Shown piece by piece: positions 36,712 through 50,013 of a DNA stretch of 64,000 nt. The DNA lies in contig CAIQPK010000021.1 in the NCBI GenBank assembly GCA_903873705.1, positions 1 to 64,000 of the forward strand. The letters run 5' to 3'. The translations under genes and the position numbers were made by a program. Each line of letters starts with the position of its first letter. Position 1 is the stretch's first letter. A model generated the notes under the pieces. The model saw only the letters and a program-made list of their open reading frames with translations, did not search any database and was not told the origin of the DNA. The DNA is from an uncultured Acidobacteriota bacterium. GTDB taxonomy: Bacteria > Acidobacteriota > Terriglobia > Terriglobales > Acidobacteriaceae.

Positions 36712-37446
36712 CTAGACTTCGATGGCTACCAGCTTGTGGCTGATGGCGAAGAGGGCTAGTTCCAGGCGGGTGCTTACGCCGGTTTTGTCGAAGATGTTGG
36801 ACAGGTGGCGCTTTACGGTTTCTTCGGAGATGGTGAACTGCTTGGCTACGTCCTTGTTGGAGCAGCCTTCTACGATGCAGGTGACCACTTCGAGCTCACG
36901 GGGGGTCAGGCCGAAGGTTTTCTTTTCGGGGACGGCGGCGGCCTTGGCCATGAGGCCGTGGAGGGCGGTGAGGAGGTTGGCTACGCGCTGGCCACCGATC
37001 CAGTAGTCGCCGGAGAGAACGGCTTTCAAGGATTCGCCGAGGTCGCCGGCTACGGAGTCTTTGAGGACGATGCCGCGGGCGCCGATCTGGAGGGCTTCGA
37101 TGATCTGCTGGGTGCTGATGGTGCTGGTGAGCAGGATGATCTTGACGCGGGGGGATTTGGTCATGATGGCGCGCATGGCTTCGAGGCCGGGGAGGCGCGG
37201 CATCTGGAGGTCGAGCAGGAGGATGTCCGGCTCGAGGTCCAGGGTCTGGGTGATGGCGGTATCGCCGTCTTCGGCCTCGCCGACGACTTCAAAGCCGGGC
37301 TCGGCGTGGAGCATATTCTTGACGCCAAATCGCACGACGGGATGATCGTCTGCCACGACGATGCGGATGTTGGGGGCGTGCGTGGCGAGGGGTGTCTGCG
37401 GCTTATCGGATGCGTTGTTCTTGGGTGAAGCTACTGCCATTTTCAA
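36712..37446 (-). CDS. LuxR/NarL family response regulator
   Basis: IVVADDHPVVRFGVKNML...LTPRELEVVTCIVEGCSNKDVAKQFTISEETVKRHLSNIFDKTGV. Confidence 0.95.
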   Translation of the reverse strand: MKMAVASPKNNASDKPQTPLATHAPNIRIVVADDHPVVRFGVKNMLHAEPGFEVVGEAEDGDTAITQTLDLEPDILLLDLQMPRLPGLEAMRAIMTKSPRVKIILLTSTISTQQIIEALQIGARGIVLKDSVAGDLGESLKAVLSGDYWIGGQRVANLLTALHGLMAKAAAVPEKKTFGLTPRELEVVTCIVEGCSNKDVAKQFTISEETVKRHLSNIFDKTGVSTRLELALFAISHKLVAIEV

Positions 37447-37473
37447 GCCCCTTTCGGTCGACGGTATGTACAG

Positions 37474-38295
37474 CTAAGGTAAGGGATCGACGCGCTGCTC
37501 TACAGGACCATCCAACCGTTCTTTAAGAATACGACGAAGACGCTCAAAAGCCTGCTCGAAATCATTAAGCAGGGGGGAACATGCCAAGCCACCTGTCTCC
37601 AACTGACTGGCGATAAAGTGAATCTCCGTGGCGCCCAGCATACCGCACCCGCCCTTGATGGCGTGGGCTTCGCGGGAAAAGGTGGCTGCATCGTTAATGG
37701 CGGCGGCGGCCTGCATACGGGCGACACGGGCGGGAGCGTCCTCCAGAAAGAGGGCGTAGAGCTGGGGCAGTTGCTGGGGGCCCATGAGTGTGACGAGGGT
37801 GGAGAAGGTGGTTTCGTCGAGCGGGGGAACCTCGACTGGGGCGGCCTTGCGACCGGCGCGGGAGGTCCGCGGCGGGCGCTGCTTTGCGGCCGGCGGGGCC
37901 GGGGGTGGCTGCAGGCGGTTGAGGGCGGCTTCGAATTGCTCGACGGTGAAGGGTTTGCTGAGGAAGGCGTCGAAGGGGACGACAGGGCCGGCGTCGGGGT
38001 CGCTGCCGCTCATGGCGATGAGTAGCGCGGGTGGCGGGCAGAGGAGGCGGAGACGCAGGCCGAGCGCGCCGGCGGTGAGGCCGGGCATGCGGAGGTCGGA
38101 GAGGATGACGTTGGGGCGGACGGCGGGGGCGAGGCTGTCGAGGTATTTGAGGGCCTGTTCGCCGTCTTCGGCGGAGGAGACGGAGCGCGCGGGGGAAGCG
38201 AGCAGGAGGGAGAGCAATTCGCGCATGACGACGTCGTCGTCGATGACCAGGATGCGTTCGTTCGGGGGCGGGGCCGCGTGCATGGGTGGTTTCAT
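37474..38295 (-). CDS. Response regulator with C-terminal Hpt domain
   Basis: ILVIDDDVVMREL...VILSDLRMPG; AHAIKGGCGMLGATEIHFIASQLE. Confidence 0.88.
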   Translation of the reverse strand: MKPPMHAAPPPNERILVIDDDVVMRELLSLLLASPARSVSSAEDGEQALKYLDSLAPAVRPNVILSDLRMPGLTAGALGLRLRLLCPPPALLIAMSGSDPDAGPVVPFDAFLSKPFTVEQFEAALNRLQPPPAPPAAKQRPPRTSRAGRKAAPVEVPPLDETTFSTLVTLMGPQQLPQLYALFLEDAPARVARMQAAAAINDAATFSREAHAIKGGCGMLGATEIHFIASQLETGGLACSPLLNDFEQAFERLRRILKERLDGPVEQRVDPLP

Positions 38296-38394
38296 TATCA
38301 ACCTAATTGGATGCGGGGACTGGGTGGCGCGGCGGCTCGCGGGAAAGCGTGTGATCAGGGACGCACGGAGGGCATCCACGATAAAGTAGGGGCC

Positions 38395-41319
38395 ATGCAT
38401 GACGCAGAGCGGGATAAGCAGCAGGCAGAGCTGGAACGGCGGCTGGATGCGGTACAGGCGGCGCTGGAGGGGCAGCGGAAGGAAGTACTGGCGCTGCAGG
38501 CGGAGTTGCGGGGGTTGCGAGAAGATGCGCCTGGCGAGAATTATTTTTTGCAGCCGCGGTCGAAGCTGTTGGCGCAATCGCGACGGGCTGGTGTTGAGGC
38601 GACTGCGGCGACGCCCCCGTTTGTGGCGGCGGAATCGCCAAAGCCCAATGTCGGCACGCTGGCGGAATGGGGAGCAACTGCGGAGTCGATCGCGCGAGAG
38701 ACGGTAAAGGGGGAAGAGAAGCCGTCTGTGCGCGTTCCTGCTCCACCGTCGCCTGTTGAATCGCGCGTCCCTGCCGGTACGCAGGAGGGAGTGGAGCGGC
38801 CGCCGGCCCCACCGCCGCCCGCGTTCACAAGGACGGCCATCTTCACCGAAACTGCTGCTGAGGCGGCACCAGAGGTACAGCGGTCGCTGGAGAATCGGCT
38901 GGGCTCAACCGTGTTCAACCGGGTGGCGATTCTTTCGCTGCTGATCGGCGTGGCGTTATTTTTGAAACTCGCTTTCGATAACCACTGGATTCATCCTTCG
39001 CCGACGGGGAAGGTGATCTCGGGGCTGCTGCTGGGGGCCGGGATTGTGTTGTGGTCGGAGCGATTCCGGCGGAAGGGTTATGGTGCGTTCTCGTACTCGC
39101 TGAAGGCGGTGGGGACGGGGACGCTGTACATGGCGCTATGGGCGTCGTTCCAGCTTTATCACCTGTTGCCGGCGGGCGTGGCGTTGACGCTGATGGTGGG
39201 TGTGACGGCGTGGAATGCGGCGATGGCTTGGACGCAGGATTCGCAGTTCCTGATGACGTATGCGCTGGTGGGCGGGTTTGCGACGCCGGTGCTGCTGGGG
39301 TCGGGCGGAAACCATGAAGTGTTTCTGTTTTCGTACCTGCTGGCGATGGATGTGGCGGTGCTGTTGCTGCTTGCGAAGAAGCCGTGGCAGCGGCTGCTGC
39401 TGGGGTCGTTCCCAGCTACGGTGTCGTACTTCATCGGTTGGTACGCCACGTTCTGGTCGGCTGATCAGGCTGGCGTGACGGGGCTGTTTGCGGTGCTGCT
39501 GGCGATGCCGTTTGCGGGGATGGCGCTGTTTGGGAAGCAGAGGGAGGATTTCGGCGAGGGGTTGCTGGCTCCTCTTGGGGCGGCTGGGTTTGCGTCGCTG
39601 GCGTTGTATTCGGTGCTGGAGGACAGCGGCCGGCATGGATGGCTGGCCTGGGCAGCGGTGGCGATGGCGGCGGTTTATCTGCTGCTGATGCGGTTTCGGC
39701 GCAACGGGATTGCGGAGGCGGTGCACCTGGCGATTGTGGTGGGGCTGCTGACGGTTGCTATTCCGTTGAAGGCGGAGGGGCGATGGATCACGGTGGGATG
39801 GCTTGCCGAAGGTGTGGCGCTGCTGTGGGTGGCGGCACAGATGCTGGGGCCGGAGGTGCAGGCGCGGGTGCGCGGGCTGATGCGCTGGATGGGTTGCGGG
39901 GCGCTGGTGCTGGGTGTGGCGCAGTCGTTGATTTACTGGGTGAGCGAGCCGGCGGCCAAGGCTTTCTGGAACGCTCGGTTTGCTACTGAGATGGTGGCGG
40001 TGGGCGCACTGGCACTGACGGCGTGGCTGGCGCGTCATGCGCGACGCGACGTCGACGGGGGACTGAGTGTGCCAGAGTGGCCGGCGATTGGGACGATCTG
40101 CGTGCTGGTGGCGCATGGCGTGGCGCCGCTGGCGGTGTCGCGCGAACTGGCGGCGTTCTGGTCCGGCGGAGCGGAGCGGGAGTGGGCGTATCGGCAGGAG
40201 CTGAGCGCGTTTTCGATTGCGTCGTTTGTGATGGTTTATGCGGCTTGCCTGGTGGCTTGGCTGGCGTTCGGTAAGCGGGATGAGACCGACAAGGAACGGG
40301 GACGGCTGGTCGGGGTGGTTGCGGTGGTTTACCTGGTTCTGGCGTTTGTGGCGATGGCGGTGACGCCGACGGTGGGGGATGGCAATCCGGCGAGGGTGTT
40401 TTTCAATGAGCGGTTGATTTTCGAATTGTGCGGTGTGGCGGGGCTTGCGCTGGTGGCATGGATGGCGCGGCTGGTGCGCCGCGGCGAAGAGTCGAATACG
40501 ACGCTGAACTGGTCGCTGGTGAATGTGGCGAGCTTGTTGGCGGTGCATCTGCTGGCGGCGCTGGCTGGTGTGCGGGAGGTTTCTGCTTACTGGACGCAGG
40601 GGCAGCTGGAGGTGGTGGCTTATCGCGAGCAGCTGCATGTGATTTCGGTGGCTGCGTTTCTGATGGTCTACGGTGCGGTGGTGGTGGGGCGGGTGGCGTG
40701 GCGGCAGCGGGGCGATGTGGTGTCGGGCGACAAGGTGATGGCGGGGCTGCTGGGGACGGCTTACCTGGCTGCGGGATCGCTGCTGATGATGGCTACGCCG
40801 ATTGTGGGCGATGGCGGACCGACGCAGGTGTTCTGGAATGCGAGGCTGTTGCTGGAGGTGATTGGCGCGGTGACGCTGGCGGTGACGGCGTTGATAGCCT
40901 GGCGGGCGGCTCGCGCTGGTGGCGATGAGCGGTGGCGGGAGATGGCTGCCGGGTGTTTCGTGGTGTTCAATCTGCTGCTGGTACTGACGGGTGTGCACGA
41001 GATTGTGGCGTACTTTGGTGTGCGGGCGACGGGTGATGCGGGGCTGGCTGAAGGCTTTTCGATTTCAGCATGGCTGATGCTTTACGCAGCGGCGCTGCTG
41101 GTAGCGGGGTTCTGGAAACAGATGGCGTTTGTGCGCTGGCAGGGGTTGGGGTTGCTGGTGTTTACGGTAGGGAAGGTATTTTTGTATGACACGCGGAACT
41201 TGAGCTCGGGGTACAGGGTGGTGAGTTTTATGGGTCTGGGGGTGGTGTTGATGGCGGTGAGCTTTGCTTATCAGCGTGACTGGCTGCGGCTGAAAGATGC
41301 GGCGGAGGATGCGCAGTGA
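38395..41319 (+). CDS. DUF2339 domain multi-pass membrane protein
   Basis: Coiled-coil N-terminus then many TM segments (NRVAILSLLIGVALFLKLAFDNHWI); adjacent DUF3999 partner. Confidence 0.88.
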   Translation: MHDAERDKQQAELERRLDAVQAALEGQRKEVLALQAELRGLREDAPGENYFLQPRSKLLAQSRRAGVEATAATPPFVAAESPKPNVGTLAEWGATAESIARETVKGEEKPSVRVPAPPSPVESRVPAGTQEGVERPPAPPPPAFTRTAIFTETAAEAAPEVQRSLENRLGSTVFNRVAILSLLIGVALFLKLAFDNHWIHPSPTGKVISGLLLGAGIVLWSERFRRKGYGAFSYSLKAVGTGTLYMALWASFQLYHLLPAGVALTLMVGVTAWNAAMAWTQDSQFLMTYALVGGFATPVLLGSGGNHEVFLFSYLLAMDVAVLLLLAKKPWQRLLLGSFPATVSYFIGWYATFWSADQAGVTGLFAVLLAMPFAGMALFGKQREDFGEGLLAPLGAAGFASLALYSVLEDSGRHGWLAWAAVAMAAVYLLLMRFRRNGIAEAVHLAIVVGLLTVAIPLKAEGRWITVGWLAEGVALLWVAAQMLGPEVQARVRGLMRWMGCGALVLGVAQSLIYWVSEPAAKAFWNARFATEMVAVGALALTAWLARHARRDVDGGLSVPEWPAIGTICVLVAHGVAPLAVSRELAAFWSGGAEREWAYRQELSAFSIASFVMVYAACLVAWLAFGKRDETDKERGRLVGVVAVVYLVLAFVAMAVTPTVGDGNPARVFFNERLIFELCGVAGLALVAWMARLVRRGEESNTTLNWSLVNVASLLAVHLLAALAGVREVSAYWTQGQLEVVAYREQLHVISVAAFLMVYGAVVVGRVAWRQRGDVVSGDKVMAGLLGTAYLAAGSLLMMATPIVGDGGPTQVFWNARLLLEVIGAVTLAVTALIAWRAARAGGDERWREMAAGCFVVFNLLLVLTGVHEIVAYFGVRATGDAGLAEGFSISAWLMLYAAALLVAGFWKQMAFVRWQGLGLLVFTVGKVFLYDTRNLSSGYRVVSFMGLGVVLMAVSFAYQRDWLRLKDAAEDAQ

Positions 41320-42626
41320 GGGCGGTGGTGTTGGGGTTGGCGATGCTCGCTCTACAGAGCGGGTATGAGCATGCCGACGAGGTGGATGCGGTGCCGGGAC
41401 ACTTTCGGTATCAGCGGGCGCTGCGTGTGCCGGCGGGGGTGCAGGGGCAGGCGTGTGTGGTGGTGGATGGCGCGATGTATACGCACACTGACGGGAAGCT
41501 GAGTGCGCTGCGGATTTATTCCGGTGGGCAGGAGGTGCCGTTTGCGCTGACCGAGAGTGGACAGGCGGGTCAGGAGGAAGAGCCGGCGCGGGTGATGAAC
41601 CTGGGGTCGCGGGGCGGCGCGATTGTGTTTGACCTGGCGATGCCGGCGCGGGCTTATACGCAGGTGGTGCTGGGTATTGGGGCGCATGATTTTTATGCGA
41701 CGGCGAAGGTGTCGGGTGGGAGTGCGGTGGGGGAGACAAAGACGGAGCTTGGGAAGTTTGGGCTGTTCGATCTGCGCTCGCAGGGTCTGGCGCGGTCGAC
41801 GACGCTGGGGCTGCAAGAGTCGACGTTTGCCGTGCTGCACGTGGAATTGACGATGACGGATATTTCGTCATGGGGAAAGGCGCATGAGACGGCTTTCGAA
41901 CCGGGGATCGTGAGCGGGGCGAGTGTGCCTCCGAGCCGCGAGGCGCAGACGCTGTATACCGTGGTGGCGGAGACGGGGGCGGTGGAGCAGCGGGGGCGCG
42001 AGAGTGTGGCGCAGATGAGGGTGGCGGCGCATGTGCCGATCGAGCGGGTGCATATGGGTGTGGATGCGGGGTTCAAGCGGGACTTTTTGCGGGCGGTGAC
42101 GGTTACGGGGAAGCCGGATGGAGGGGGGCCAGAGGAGACGGTGGAGGGAGAGATTTCGCGGGTGCAACGGGCGGCGCCGGGTGATGGGGTGCCTGCGATT
42201 CGAGCCGAGAAGATGGATGTGGATGCGCTGCTGGGGTCGGATTTAAGGCAGGCGGCTACGGTGACGGTGGCGATCAGGAATGAGGATGATGCGGCGCTGC
42301 CGGTGCGGAGTGTTGCGTTGATGATGCGGCAGCGAAAGATTTGCTTTGAGGCGGTGGCGGGCGCGGAGTATGTGCTGCGGTACGGCGATCCGGCTCCGGT
42401 GCGGGCTCCGGTGTATGACTATGCGCGGCTGTTCCGGGCTAGCGCGGCGGCGGCGAATGTGACGCTGGGGCCGGAGTTGATGAATGCGGATTTTCGGGAT
42501 GACGTGGCGCCGAAGGGTTTTCTGGAGCGGTATCCGCAGGTGTTATGGGTGGTGTTGCTGGCGGTGATTGCGGCGCTGGGGAGTGTGGCGCTGCGGAATG
42601 GGCAGCGTATGGGGCGGCGAAGATGA
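41316..42626 (+). CDS. DUF3999 family protein
   Basis: FRYQRALRVPAGVQGQACVVVDGAMYTHTDGKLSALRIYSGGQEVPFALTES; overlaps the DUF2339 stop. Confidence 0.85.
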   Translation: MRAVVLGLAMLALQSGYEHADEVDAVPGHFRYQRALRVPAGVQGQACVVVDGAMYTHTDGKLSALRIYSGGQEVPFALTESGQAGQEEEPARVMNLGSRGGAIVFDLAMPARAYTQVVLGIGAHDFYATAKVSGGSAVGETKTELGKFGLFDLRSQGLARSTTLGLQESTFAVLHVELTMTDISSWGKAHETAFEPGIVSGASVPPSREAQTLYTVVAETGAVEQRGRESVAQMRVAAHVPIERVHMGVDAGFKRDFLRAVTVTGKPDGGGPEETVEGEISRVQRAAPGDGVPAIRAEKMDVDALLGSDLRQAATVTVAIRNEDDAALPVRSVALMMRQRKICFEAVAGAEYVLRYGDPAPVRAPVYDYARLFRASAAAANVTLGPELMNADFRDDVAPKGFLERYPQVLWVVLLAVIAALGSVALRNGQRMGRRR

Positions 42627-43405
42627 AGGCTTGTAAGCGAGGTTTTTGGATGAAGCGGATGATGCTATTGCTGTGGGTTCTGATGGCATTGAGTGCTGCG
42701 GGGCAGGGAGGTGCGCCGGGGGAGTCTCCGCTGGTGGCGGGGAAGCGGGCGTTGGCGGCCAAGAAGTTTCGGGAGGCGAAGGCGATCTATATGTGGTACG
42801 TTCGTGCGCATTGGAAAGATGCGCAGGGTCAGCTGGGGCTGGCGGATGCTGAACTAGGACTGCATGAGTACGAGGCGGCGGAGTCGTCGTACCGGAATGT
42901 AGTGACGCTGGAGCCGTTGAACTGGGCGGCGCATAAGAACCTGGTGATTGTGGAGGCGGCGCTGGGGCGGTGGGAGGATTTTGATGGCGAGCGTAAGGTG
43001 CTGCGGGCGGCTCGGGAGCGCGGGGCGGCGGGGATTTCGGCGCATGAGAGCGATGTGATTGATGTGATCTCGGTGCGCGGCGAGCGGTGGATTGTGCGGG
43101 ATTACTTTGAGCCGCTGGGACGGGCCCGGGCGCGGTATAACTTTGAGCGGTTTTCGGCTGAGGGCAAGGTGGTGGCTTATGTTTCGCTGGAGTCGGCTGA
43201 TGCGTTCAAGGCGCAGAAGGTGGGGGAGGGCGTAGTGGTGGGGCCGGCGGTGAAGGGTGGGGAGGATGGTGGGTTTGCGCTGGACTGGTATGACGGGAAG
43301 GCGCATGGGGTGGTGGCTACTTATGGGGTCGAGCCGAGGTATGAGAAGGTGAGGGGAGATTTTTTGAAGTGGGTGCGCTCACGGCGGCCCTCGTCAGCGT
43401 ATTAA
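42623..43405 (+). CDS. TPR-like secreted protein
   Basis: KRALAAKKFREAKAIYMWYVRAHWKDAQGQLGLADAELGLHEYEAAESSYRNVV; ATG at 42623. Confidence 0.75.
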   Translation: MKACKRGFWMKRMMLLLWVLMALSAAGQGGAPGESPLVAGKRALAAKKFREAKAIYMWYVRAHWKDAQGQLGLADAELGLHEYEAAESSYRNVVTLEPLNWAAHKNLVIVEAALGRWEDFDGERKVLRAARERGAAGISAHESDVIDVISVRGERWIVRDYFEPLGRARARYNFERFSAEGKVVAYVSLESADAFKAQKVGEGVVVGPAVKGGEDGGFALDWYDGKAHGVVATYGVEPRYEKVRGDFLKWVRSRRPSSAY

Positions 43406-43470
43406 GTGCCGCTCGGTAGCGATGCGTTTTGATTTCCGGTGTCTAATGCTGAGAAACAGGAGAGCCGTTC

Positions 43471-44280
43471 ATGCGTCGCATTCTATTGCTCATTCTTTTT
43501 GTTGGTTGTCTTCGCGTCGCCGCTCAATCGGCGCCTGCGAGGATCGCTGTGCCGAAGCAGGGTGCAGGGTCAGAAGATCCGCTGGCGATGGGAAAAAATG
43601 CCATGCAGCACGGCAGTTTTGAGCAGGCCCGCAGCTTCTTTGCTGATTTTGTGAAGGACAATCCGGAGTCGACGGAGGCGTGGGTCCTTCTGGGTCGATG
43701 TGAGATTGAGTTGAAGGATTTTGACGCTGCGATTGCGGATCTTCAGAGGGTGGTTGTGGCTGTGCCGAGCCAGTGGGCGGCGCATAACTATCTTGCGCTG
43801 GCTTACGCGAAGAAGAACGACTGGGCTGATTTCGATAAGGAGCGCGCGCTGATCAAGGATGCGCGTGACAAGAATCTGGCGGGCGTTGATAAGGACCATG
43901 GAGACGTCGTCGACCTGCTGACGGTTAAAGGCGAGGAGTACGAGGTTCGCTATTTTTACAAGCTTTTTGGCTCACACAATGTCCGGTATGTTTTTCTGCA
44001 TTTCGGCAAGGATGGGAAGGTGGACCACTGGATCGAGATCGAGTCGCTGGATGTAGACCAGGCGATGTTTGCCGAGAATCATCCGAAAGAGGCGGCGGCG
44101 GGGAAGCGTGTTTATTCGATGGACTCGATGACGATGACGCCGAGTGGCTTTCCTAATCAAGCGTTGTTCAAGTTCTATGAGGGTGAGCCCACCTACGAGA
44201 CGTTGCGTGCGGATGCGATCAAGGCGCTGGGTGGAGAGGCGAAGGTTTCTGCTGCGATGACGCCGGGGGCGAAGAAGTGA
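43471..44280 (+). CDS. TPR-like secreted protein, paralogue of the preceding gene
   Basis: HGSFEQARSFFADFVKDNPESTEAWVLLGRCEIELKDFDAAIADLQRVV; shared W.DFD.ER motif. Confidence 0.8.
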   Translation: MRRILLLILFVGCLRVAAQSAPARIAVPKQGAGSEDPLAMGKNAMQHGSFEQARSFFADFVKDNPESTEAWVLLGRCEIELKDFDAAIADLQRVVVAVPSQWAAHNYLALAYAKKNDWADFDKERALIKDARDKNLAGVDKDHGDVVDLLTVKGEEYEVRYFYKLFGSHNVRYVFLHFGKDGKVDHWIEIESLDVDQAMFAENHPKEAAAGKRVYSMDSMTMTPSGFPNQALFKFYEGEPTYETLRADAIKALGGEAKVSAAMTPGAKK

Positions 44281-44297
44281 TGCATGGTGAACGCGAA

Positions 44298-45317
44298 TCA
44301 GTTGAGGTAGAAGTTCACGACGATGGTGGTATCGAAGACGACGGGTGCGCCGTTTAGAAGGTAGGGCTTGTAGCGCCAGGTGCGGACGGCGTCGAGGGCG
44401 GCGGTCGACAGAGAAATATCGGGAGTTGAAAGGACGCCGAGGCGGCGGATGCGACCATCGCGACCGATGAGGGCGTGGAGAGTAACTGTGCCTTGTATGT
44501 GGCTTGCTCGCGCTTCGCGGGGATAGACGGGGTTGTCGCCGGCCAGCTTGATGCCTGCGCTGACACCGCTGGAGATGCGGGTCCGGCGTACCTGAGCGAG
44601 GGGCAGATCCGGGCGCAGGGCGAAGAAGTCCGGAGTGGGCGTGAAGGCACTCATTTCGGTGACGTTTCCGTGGGCCATTAAGAAGCCGTTTTCGCCCAGC
44701 GAGAAGTCGACCGGGACGATGTGGTCCTGAAATTTTCCGCTGCGATCAATAGCGAACTGGCCGTCGCCGGGGGTGAAGGCGAGATTCAGATTGCCGCTGG
44801 TGGGATTGAGGCAGTAGGTAGTAAACGGCTCGAACGGCCGGCTTTGCCTATCAGGATGCTGTGGCGCTAGAACCAGGCAATCGAACGGCGCTTTCTTGAG
44901 GGTCTGCTTGACCAGGGACAGGTTGGCGAGGGCGGATTCAGCGGCGACGGGCGTGGGATGGAGGAAGATGGCGATGAAGTCTTCCGCGGCATCTGTGGTG
45001 TCGGACGAAACAGGTTGTGCGAAGAACTTATTGTCCTGTTCGAGGACCGTGTATGTGATATCGCCCAACGTGGTGTTGCGCAGGGAATTCTTGCCATCGC
45101 GCCAGTACTCTACTGATCCTTCGATGGGGTTCTTTCCGTTGGCGTCGAATATGGTGATGGCGAGCTTGAGGTGCCATGGGCGCTGGATGCTGGTGAGGTC
45201 GGTTTCGGCAGATATTCTTGCGAGGAGATCGGCGGGTGTGGATTGGGCCGCGGCGGCGATAGTTGCTATGAAGAGAAGGGTCGCGATGAGGCAGCGGCGA
45301 TAGTGCGTGGTGGGCAT
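44298..45317 (-). CDS. Secreted protein with TonB C-terminal-like domain
   Basis: NPVYPREARASHIQGTVTLHALIGRDGRIRRLGVLS...ALDAVRTWRYKPYLLNG. Confidence 0.88.
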   Translation of the reverse strand: MPTTHYRRCLIATLLFIATIAAAAQSTPADLLARISAETDLTSIQRPWHLKLAITIFDANGKNPIEGSVEYWRDGKNSLRNTTLGDITYTVLEQDNKFFAQPVSSDTTDAAEDFIAIFLHPTPVAAESALANLSLVKQTLKKAPFDCLVLAPQHPDRQSRPFEPFTTYCLNPTSGNLNLAFTPGDGQFAIDRSGKFQDHIVPVDFSLGENGFLMAHGNVTEMSAFTPTPDFFALRPDLPLAQVRRTRISSGVSAGIKLAGDNPVYPREARASHIQGTVTLHALIGRDGRIRRLGVLSTPDISLSTAALDAVRTWRYKPYLLNGAPVVFDTTIVVNFYLN

Positions 45318-45389
45318 GGGGTGGAGTATAAATCCGGGCCCTGGTGATGGCGACGCCCGGGGGATTTGCCTGGGTTGTGCGGACGACAA

Positions 45390-46955
45390 CTACTCTGCAG
45401 GATTGAGCTGGATGAGGATGGGGGACGTCTTTGCTCGCGGTGCCCACTGAGGGTAGACCAGCTCGGGCATGGGTTTGGCCTGGAAGATTTTGCGGGTTTG
45501 GCGGGCTAGCCAGCGGGCGGAGATTTTTGCTTTTTTGCGGCGGGCGCTGTCGGTGGAGATGCCGGTGCCGGCGTACATCTGGCGGTAAAGCTTGGAGAGC
45601 AGCACGAAGGCCAGGCGGGCGCGCAGGGTGGGGGTGCAGGCGGAGCGCTTCCAGATGGCGGGGAAGGCGTAGAAGCGGTCCCACACGGCCTGGGTGCGTT
45701 GACTGATGTCGGACGCGGCCATGGTGGGGTGGGGCGTGAACATCTTGGGGCGGACGGCTGTGGGGATGAGCCAGTAGCGGGTGAGGGGGACGTCGCCCAC
45801 CGCTTCGATGACTTCTTTTTCGGATTGTGATTTTTCCCAGCGGCCGAAGTCGACCGTGCCGGGGAAGGGGGTCATCATGACGAATTGCGCGAAGGTGACG
45901 CCGGCACGCATGGCTAGTTCTACGGTGGCGTCGAAGGTGCTGGGCTTGTCGGTGGGGAGGCCGAAGATGAAGGATCCGAGAACGTGCAGGCCGTGTTTGC
46001 GGAACATCTGGAGTTGCTCTACGAGGCGCTCGCCGGAGTAGTTGAAGTCCTTGTAGACGGCCTTGAGGCCTTCGGGTGTGACGGCTTCTACGCCGACGAG
46101 GGCGCCCTTGATGTTGGCGCGGCGCATGGCGTCGAGGTACTCGCCGTCTTCGGCGGACTCCATGGTGATCTGGGTGAAGAAGACCATGTCCTTGGGGAGC
46201 TTGGCTAGCTCGTTCATGAGCAGGAAGCGCTCGTTGCGGGTGGCGAGGAGGCTTTCGAGTTTTTCGGTGTTGCCTTGTTCGCGGGCGAGGCGGAGGTCGG
46301 TGAGGGTGACGGGGTAGAAGTTGTCGTCGGCGAGCGCGATGAAGCGGAAGCCCTTGCGGCGGAGGTCGATGATCTCGTCGATGACGCGCTCGAAGGAACG
46401 CTGGCGCGGCTTTTGGCCGTCGGTGCGCCATACGGAGCAGAAGGAGCAGTGCTTGGGGCAGCCGCGGATGGTCTGGACGGAGGCCCACATGTACTTGTCG
46501 GATTGCATGAGGTCCCAGCGGGCGGAGAGGAACTCGTCGCCTTCGATTTTGCCGCCTTCGTAGATGCGTGCGGCGGTGCCGTGCTGAAGGTCGTTGAGGA
46601 GCTTGCCCCAGGCTATGTCGCCGTCGCCTTTGACGACGTGATCGGCGTGGCCCCGGTCGAAGGACTCTTCCGGGAAGAGGGTGGCGTGGATGCCGCCGTA
46701 GGCGACGGTGGCGCCGCGCTCGTGGGCGATGCGACCGACCTCGTAGCCGCGGAGGGCGTTGCCGGTGTGGACGCTGATGCCGACGACGTCGCCGGGGGCG
46801 ATGGTGGCGGGGTCAAGGGCCTCGATGGACTCGTCTACGAGGATGGGGTCGCCGAAGGACGCGGGTGTCGCTGCTGCGAGCACGAAGAGCCAGCGCGGGG
46901 TGATGACGGCGGTGCCGAAGGAGTTGTCGCTTGGGTTGATTAAATGTACGGCCAT
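45390..46955 (-). CDS. B12-binding domain radical SAM protein
   Basis: GGIHATLFPEE; VQTIRGCPKHCSFCSVWRTDG. Confidence 0.93.
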   Translation of the reverse strand: MAVHLINPSDNSFGTAVITPRWLFVLAAATPASFGDPILVDESIEALDPATIAPGDVVGISVHTGNALRGYEVGRIAHERGATVAYGGIHATLFPEESFDRGHADHVVKGDGDIAWGKLLNDLQHGTAARIYEGGKIEGDEFLSARWDLMQSDKYMWASVQTIRGCPKHCSFCSVWRTDGQKPRQRSFERVIDEIIDLRRKGFRFIALADDNFYPVTLTDLRLAREQGNTEKLESLLATRNERFLLMNELAKLPKDMVFFTQITMESAEDGEYLDAMRRANIKGALVGVEAVTPEGLKAVYKDFNYSGERLVEQLQMFRKHGLHVLGSFIFGLPTDKPSTFDATVELAMRAGVTFAQFVMMTPFPGTVDFGRWEKSQSEKEVIEAVGDVPLTRYWLIPTAVRPKMFTPHPTMAASDISQRTQAVWDRFYAFPAIWKRSACTPTLRARLAFVLLSKLYRQMYAGTGISTDSARRKKAKISARWLARQTRKIFQAKPMPELVYPQWAPRAKTSPILIQLNPAE

Positions 46956-47103
46956 GGGCCCCATTCCCTGTTGCAGGATCACTGGGCCCTTGCGGGCGAT
47001 CTTCCAGTGGGATGGGGCTACGCTTGTGTGTCTATGTAGATCCGGGGCCGCAAGCGTAGGTTGATTGTACGCGAGAGGACATTGGGGGCGGGTGCAGAGG
47101 GGC

Positions 47104-47195
47104 CACGGCAACCGCAAGAGCAAGAGCAACAACCTTGACGCAACGTGCGCGGAGTTTAAGCGCTAAGTTTCGCAAAGTAGAACAGGCAATAGCAA
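47104..47195. repeat. Dispersed TTCGCGAAG-type repeat, copy B (degenerate)
   Basis: CACGGCAACCGCAAGAGCAAGAGCAACAACCTTGACGCAACGTGCGCGGAGTTTAAGCGCTAAGTTTCGCAAAGTAGAACAGGC. Confidence 0.65.
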
Positions 47196-47283
47196 GTGCC
47201 AATGCGGGGATCTCTCGACGGCGCATTGCATAAAGCAGCTATGCTGCGGTCGAGATGGACGACCGTAGCGGGTTTGAAGCTGG

Positions 47284-50013
<2,730 letters not shown>

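Noticed and set aside
39136-40998. 620-aa minus-strand ORF
   Set aside because: Antisense to the DUF2339 gene; Arg/His/Gln-rich composition typical of a shadow frame in high-GC DNA.
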